This document shows positions 4,095-6,233 of a stretch of 6,233 nucleotides of DNA, piece by piece. This DNA comes from an uncultured Roseburia sp. Its GTDB lineage: Bacteria; Bacillota; Clostridia; Lachnospirales; Lachnospiraceae. The stretch is from the NCBI GenBank assembly GCA_947384095.1, contig CANDFU010000113.1, forward strand, positions 1-6,233, read 5' to 3'. Each line of letters begins with the position of its first letter. Within the stretch, counting starts at the first letter, position 1. The notes under the pieces are model-generated. The model was not told the DNA's origin and ran no database searches. It was given only the letters and a program-made list of their open reading frames with translations. The translations under genes and the position numbers were made by a program.

Positions 4095-6233
4095 ATGGAT
4101 ATTATCGCAAAACTTTCAGACGAGCTTGGGATCGGGCGCCAGCAGGCCGGAGCGGCGGTAACTCTTATCGATGAAGGATGTACGATTCCGTTTATCGCCC
4201 GCTACCGCAAGGAAGCGACCGGAGCGTTGAATGACGAGGTGTTGAGAAGCCTTGGCGAGCGTCTGACTTATCTGAGAAATCTCGAAGAGAGGAAGAAGGT
4301 TGTCCTCTCCGGCATTCAGGAGCAGGGAAAGCTCACAAAAGAGCTGGAAGGGCAGATTCTTGCGGCGGAGACGATGGTGGCAGTGGAGGACCTCTACCGT
4401 CCGTATAAGCCCAGACGGCGGACGCGCGCTTCGATTGCGAAAGAGAGGGGCCTGGAACCGCTTGCAGAGCTGATTTCGCTGCAGATGCTGCACGCGCCGC
4501 TTGAAAAAGAGGCGGAAAAATATATTGACGCGGAAAAGGGGGTGGAGAGTGCGGCGGACGCGATTGCCGGGGCAAAAGATATCATCGCAGAGGCCGTCTC
4601 GGACGACGCCGAATCGCGCAGCCGGATCCGTGATCTGACGATAAAAAAAGGGCGTATGGTATCTTTGGCGAAGGATCCTGAAGCCGAGTCGGTCTATGAG
4701 ATGTATTACGAATTTGACGAACCGGTGGAAAAGCTTGCCGGACACCGTATTCTGGCCATCAACCGTGGTGAAAGCGAAAAATTTCTGTCTGTAAAGATAG
4801 AGGCTCCGGTTGAAGACATCCTGCGCTATCTGGAAAGAAAAGTAATCACGCGGAAGAATGAGGAGACGACGCCCGTCCTTAAGGAGGTCGTCGGGGACGC
4901 CTATGACCGTCTGATCGCGCCGGCGATTGAGCGTGAGATCCGCAGCGATCTGACGGAGCGCGCCGAAGACGGGGCCATCAGGGTGTTCGGCAGGAATCTG
5001 CACCAGCTTCTGATGCAGCCGCCGATTGCGGGACAGGTTGTCCTGGGCTGGGATCCTGCGTTTCGCACCGGCTGCAAACTGGCCGTTGTGGACCCCACCG
5101 GGAAAGTTCTCGACACGACTGTAATCTATCCGACGGCGCCGCAGAATAAAGTGCGGGAAGCAAAGGCTGTGCTGAAAAAGCTGATAGCAGAATACCATGT
5201 CACGCTGATATCCCTCGGAAACGGGACGGCGTCCAGAGAATCCGAGCAGGTGATTGTGGAGCTGTTAAAAGAGATACCGGAGAAAGTCTCATATATTATT
5301 GTGAACGAGGCGGGGGCGTCCGTCTATTCCGCCAGTAAGCTGGCGACGGAGGAGTTTCCGGATTTTGATGTGGGGCAAAGGAGCGCGGCGTCCATGGCCC
5401 GCCGTTTACAGGATCCCCTGGCGGAGCTGGTAAAAATTGACCCGAAATCCATCGGCGTCGGCCAGTACCAGCATGACATGAATCAGAAAAAGCTCAGTGA
5501 GTCTTTAAGCCAGGTCGTGGAGGACTGCGTGAATAAAGTAGGGGTCGACTTAAATACGGCTTCCGCGTCCCTGCTGGAATACGTATCCGGCGTCAGCAAG
5601 GCGGTTGCAAAAAATATTGTGGCATACCGGGAGGAAAACGGAAGCTTTGCCGCGCGTTCCGGCCTGAAAAAGGTTCCGAAGCTCGGGCCGAAGGCGTTTG
5701 AACAGTGTGCCGGCTTTCTGCGCATCAACGGGGGGAAGCATCCGCTGGATGCAACCGGGGTACATCCGGAGAGCTATGAGGCCACAAAAAAGCTGCTTGA
5801 AAAACTGGGTTATACGCTGAAAGACGTTGAGAACCGCAGTGTGGAGGGCATTTCAAAAAAGATTGCGGATTACGGGAAACTGGCGGACGAGCTTGGAATC
5901 GGTGTTCTCACCCTGGAAGATATCGTAAAGGAGCTGGAAAAGCCGGCCAGGGATCCCAGGGAGGACATGCCAAAGCCGATCTTAAGGAGCGACGTCCTGG
6001 AGATGAAGGATCTTACGCCGGGGATGACGCTGAAGGGAACCGTGCGCAACGTCATTGATTTTGGCGCGTTCGTCGATATCGGCGTCCATCAGGACGGGCT
6101 GGTACATATCTCACAGATGTGCGACCGTTTTATTAAGCATCCGCTCGAGGTGGTCAGTGTCGGCGATATCGTGGAAGTGAAAGTGATGAGTGTGGATCTG
6201 AAAAAACAGCGTATCCAGCTCACGATGAAGCTG
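4095..6233 (+). CDS. tex: Tex, S1-domain RNA-binding transcription accessory protein (3' end cut by window)
   Basis: The frame is open for 713 codons to the last base with no stop. Tex proteins are usually about 715-780 residues, so only the extreme C-terminus is missing. Tex is a cytoplasmic nucleic-acid-binding factor related to the core of eukaryotic Spt6 and linked to transcription and RNA handling. Domains in order: the helical Tex N-terminal region (1 to about 190, with IPFIARYRKEATG near 31-43 and VEDLYRPYKPRRRTRA near 97-112); central helical region; a YqgF/RNase H-like domain from about 315 (GWDPAFRTGCK, Asp320), including the family signature LQDPLAELVKIDPKSIGVGQ; a helix-hairpin-helix region about 490-545 (SGVSKAVAKNIVAYRE, KKVPKLGPKAFEQCAGF); and a C-terminal S1 RNA-binding domain from about 642 (GTVRNVIDFGAFVDIGV, DGLVHISQM). 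No frameshift or internal stop is seen. It lies 69 bases after the cyclophilin gene, without a clear promoter of its own. Confidence 0.97.
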   Translation, partial: MDIIAKLSDELGIGRQQAGAAVTLIDEGCTIPFIARYRKEATGALNDEVLRSLGERLTYLRNLEERKKVVLSGIQEQGKLTKELEGQILAAETMVAVEDLYRPYKPRRRTRASIAKERGLEPLAELISLQMLHAPLEKEAEKYIDAEKGVESAADAIAGAKDIIAEAVSDDAESRSRIRDLTIKKGRMVSLAKDPEAESVYEMYYEFDEPVEKLAGHRILAINRGESEKFLSVKIEAPVEDILRYLERKVITRKNEETTPVLKEVVGDAYDRLIAPAIEREIRSDLTERAEDGAIRVFGRNLHQLLMQPPIAGQVVLGWDPAFRTGCKLAVVDPTGKVLDTTVIYPTAPQNKVREAKAVLKKLIAEYHVTLISLGNGTASRESEQVIVELLKEIPEKVSYIIVNEAGASVYSASKLATEEFPDFDVGQRSAASMARRLQDPLAELVKIDPKSIGVGQYQHDMNQKKLSESLSQVVEDCVNKVGVDLNTASASLLEYVSGVSKAVAKNIVAYREENGSFAARSGLKKVPKLGPKAFEQCAGFLRINGGKHPLDATGVHPESYEATKKLLEKLGYTLKDVENRSVEGISKKIADYGKLADELGIGVLTLEDIVKELEKPARDPREDMPKPILRSDVLEMKDLTPGMTLKGTVRNVIDFGAFVDIGVHQDGLVHISQMCDRFIKHPLEVVSVGDIVEVKVMSVDLKKQRIQLTMKL

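Noticed and set aside
4116..5198. Long open frame of 360 codons on the minus strand, opposite tex
   Set aside because: It lies wholly antisense to a well-supported Tex coding region. Its translation is a low-complexity Arg/Leu/Phe-rich string with no recognisable domain, and there is no ribosome binding site evidence. It is a by-product of tex codon usage.
1..6233. Mobile element, CRISPR array, tRNA/rRNA, prophage or defence system
   Set aside because: Reading both strands showed no terminal inverted repeats, transposase or integrase motifs, spaced direct repeats, tRNA-like cloverleaf or defence-type domains. The coding regions are accounted for by five genes.

Overview
This window looks like the end of a draft assembly contig from a Gram-positive anaerobe of the Clostridia, most likely a Lachnospiraceae-type gut bacterium. 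That placement is an inference. It rests on a fused SecD-SecF gene, good Bacillota-type ribosome binding sites, sigma-A-like promoters, a Tex protein of the Firmicutes type and a moderately GC-rich base composition. No rRNA or other phylogenetic marker is present to confirm it.

Bases 1-46 are not biological. They match an Illumina P7/TruSeq indexed adapter: 4 bases of the P7 end, an 8-base index and the 34-base read-2 adapter. The organism's DNA begins at about base 47. The adapter supplies a false ATG and about 15 false residues to the first open reading frame.

Layout. (1) 48-1523, plus strand: the C-terminal two thirds of a SecDF fusion, the proton-driven accessory motor of the Sec export channel. 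(2) 1536-1580: a strong bidirectional intrinsic terminator between convergent genes. (3) 3295 down to 1610, minus strand: a putative exported or lipid-anchored C39-like cysteine peptidase, followed 75 bases later by a short-chain dehydrogenase/reductase. The two may form an operon, although the gap holds a weak terminator-like element. (4) 3296-3503: a divergent intergenic region with back-to-back sigma-A-like promoters and, on the peptidase side, a GC-rich hairpin in the predicted leader. (5) 3504-4025 and 4095 to the window end, plus strand: a cytoplasmic cyclophilin-type peptidyl-prolyl isomerase and the RNA-binding transcription factor Tex. They are probably co-transcribed and share an identical 10-base Shine-Dalgarno element.

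The intact genes are mostly housekeeping functions (protein export, protein folding, transcription/RNA), with two accessory genes on the opposite strand. I found no mobile element, CRISPR array, tRNA, rRNA, toxin-antitoxin or defence module, and no evidence of a new biological system. The most consequential observation is the adapter contamination. The most open biological questions are the substrates of the peptidase and the dehydrogenase and the role of the leader hairpin.
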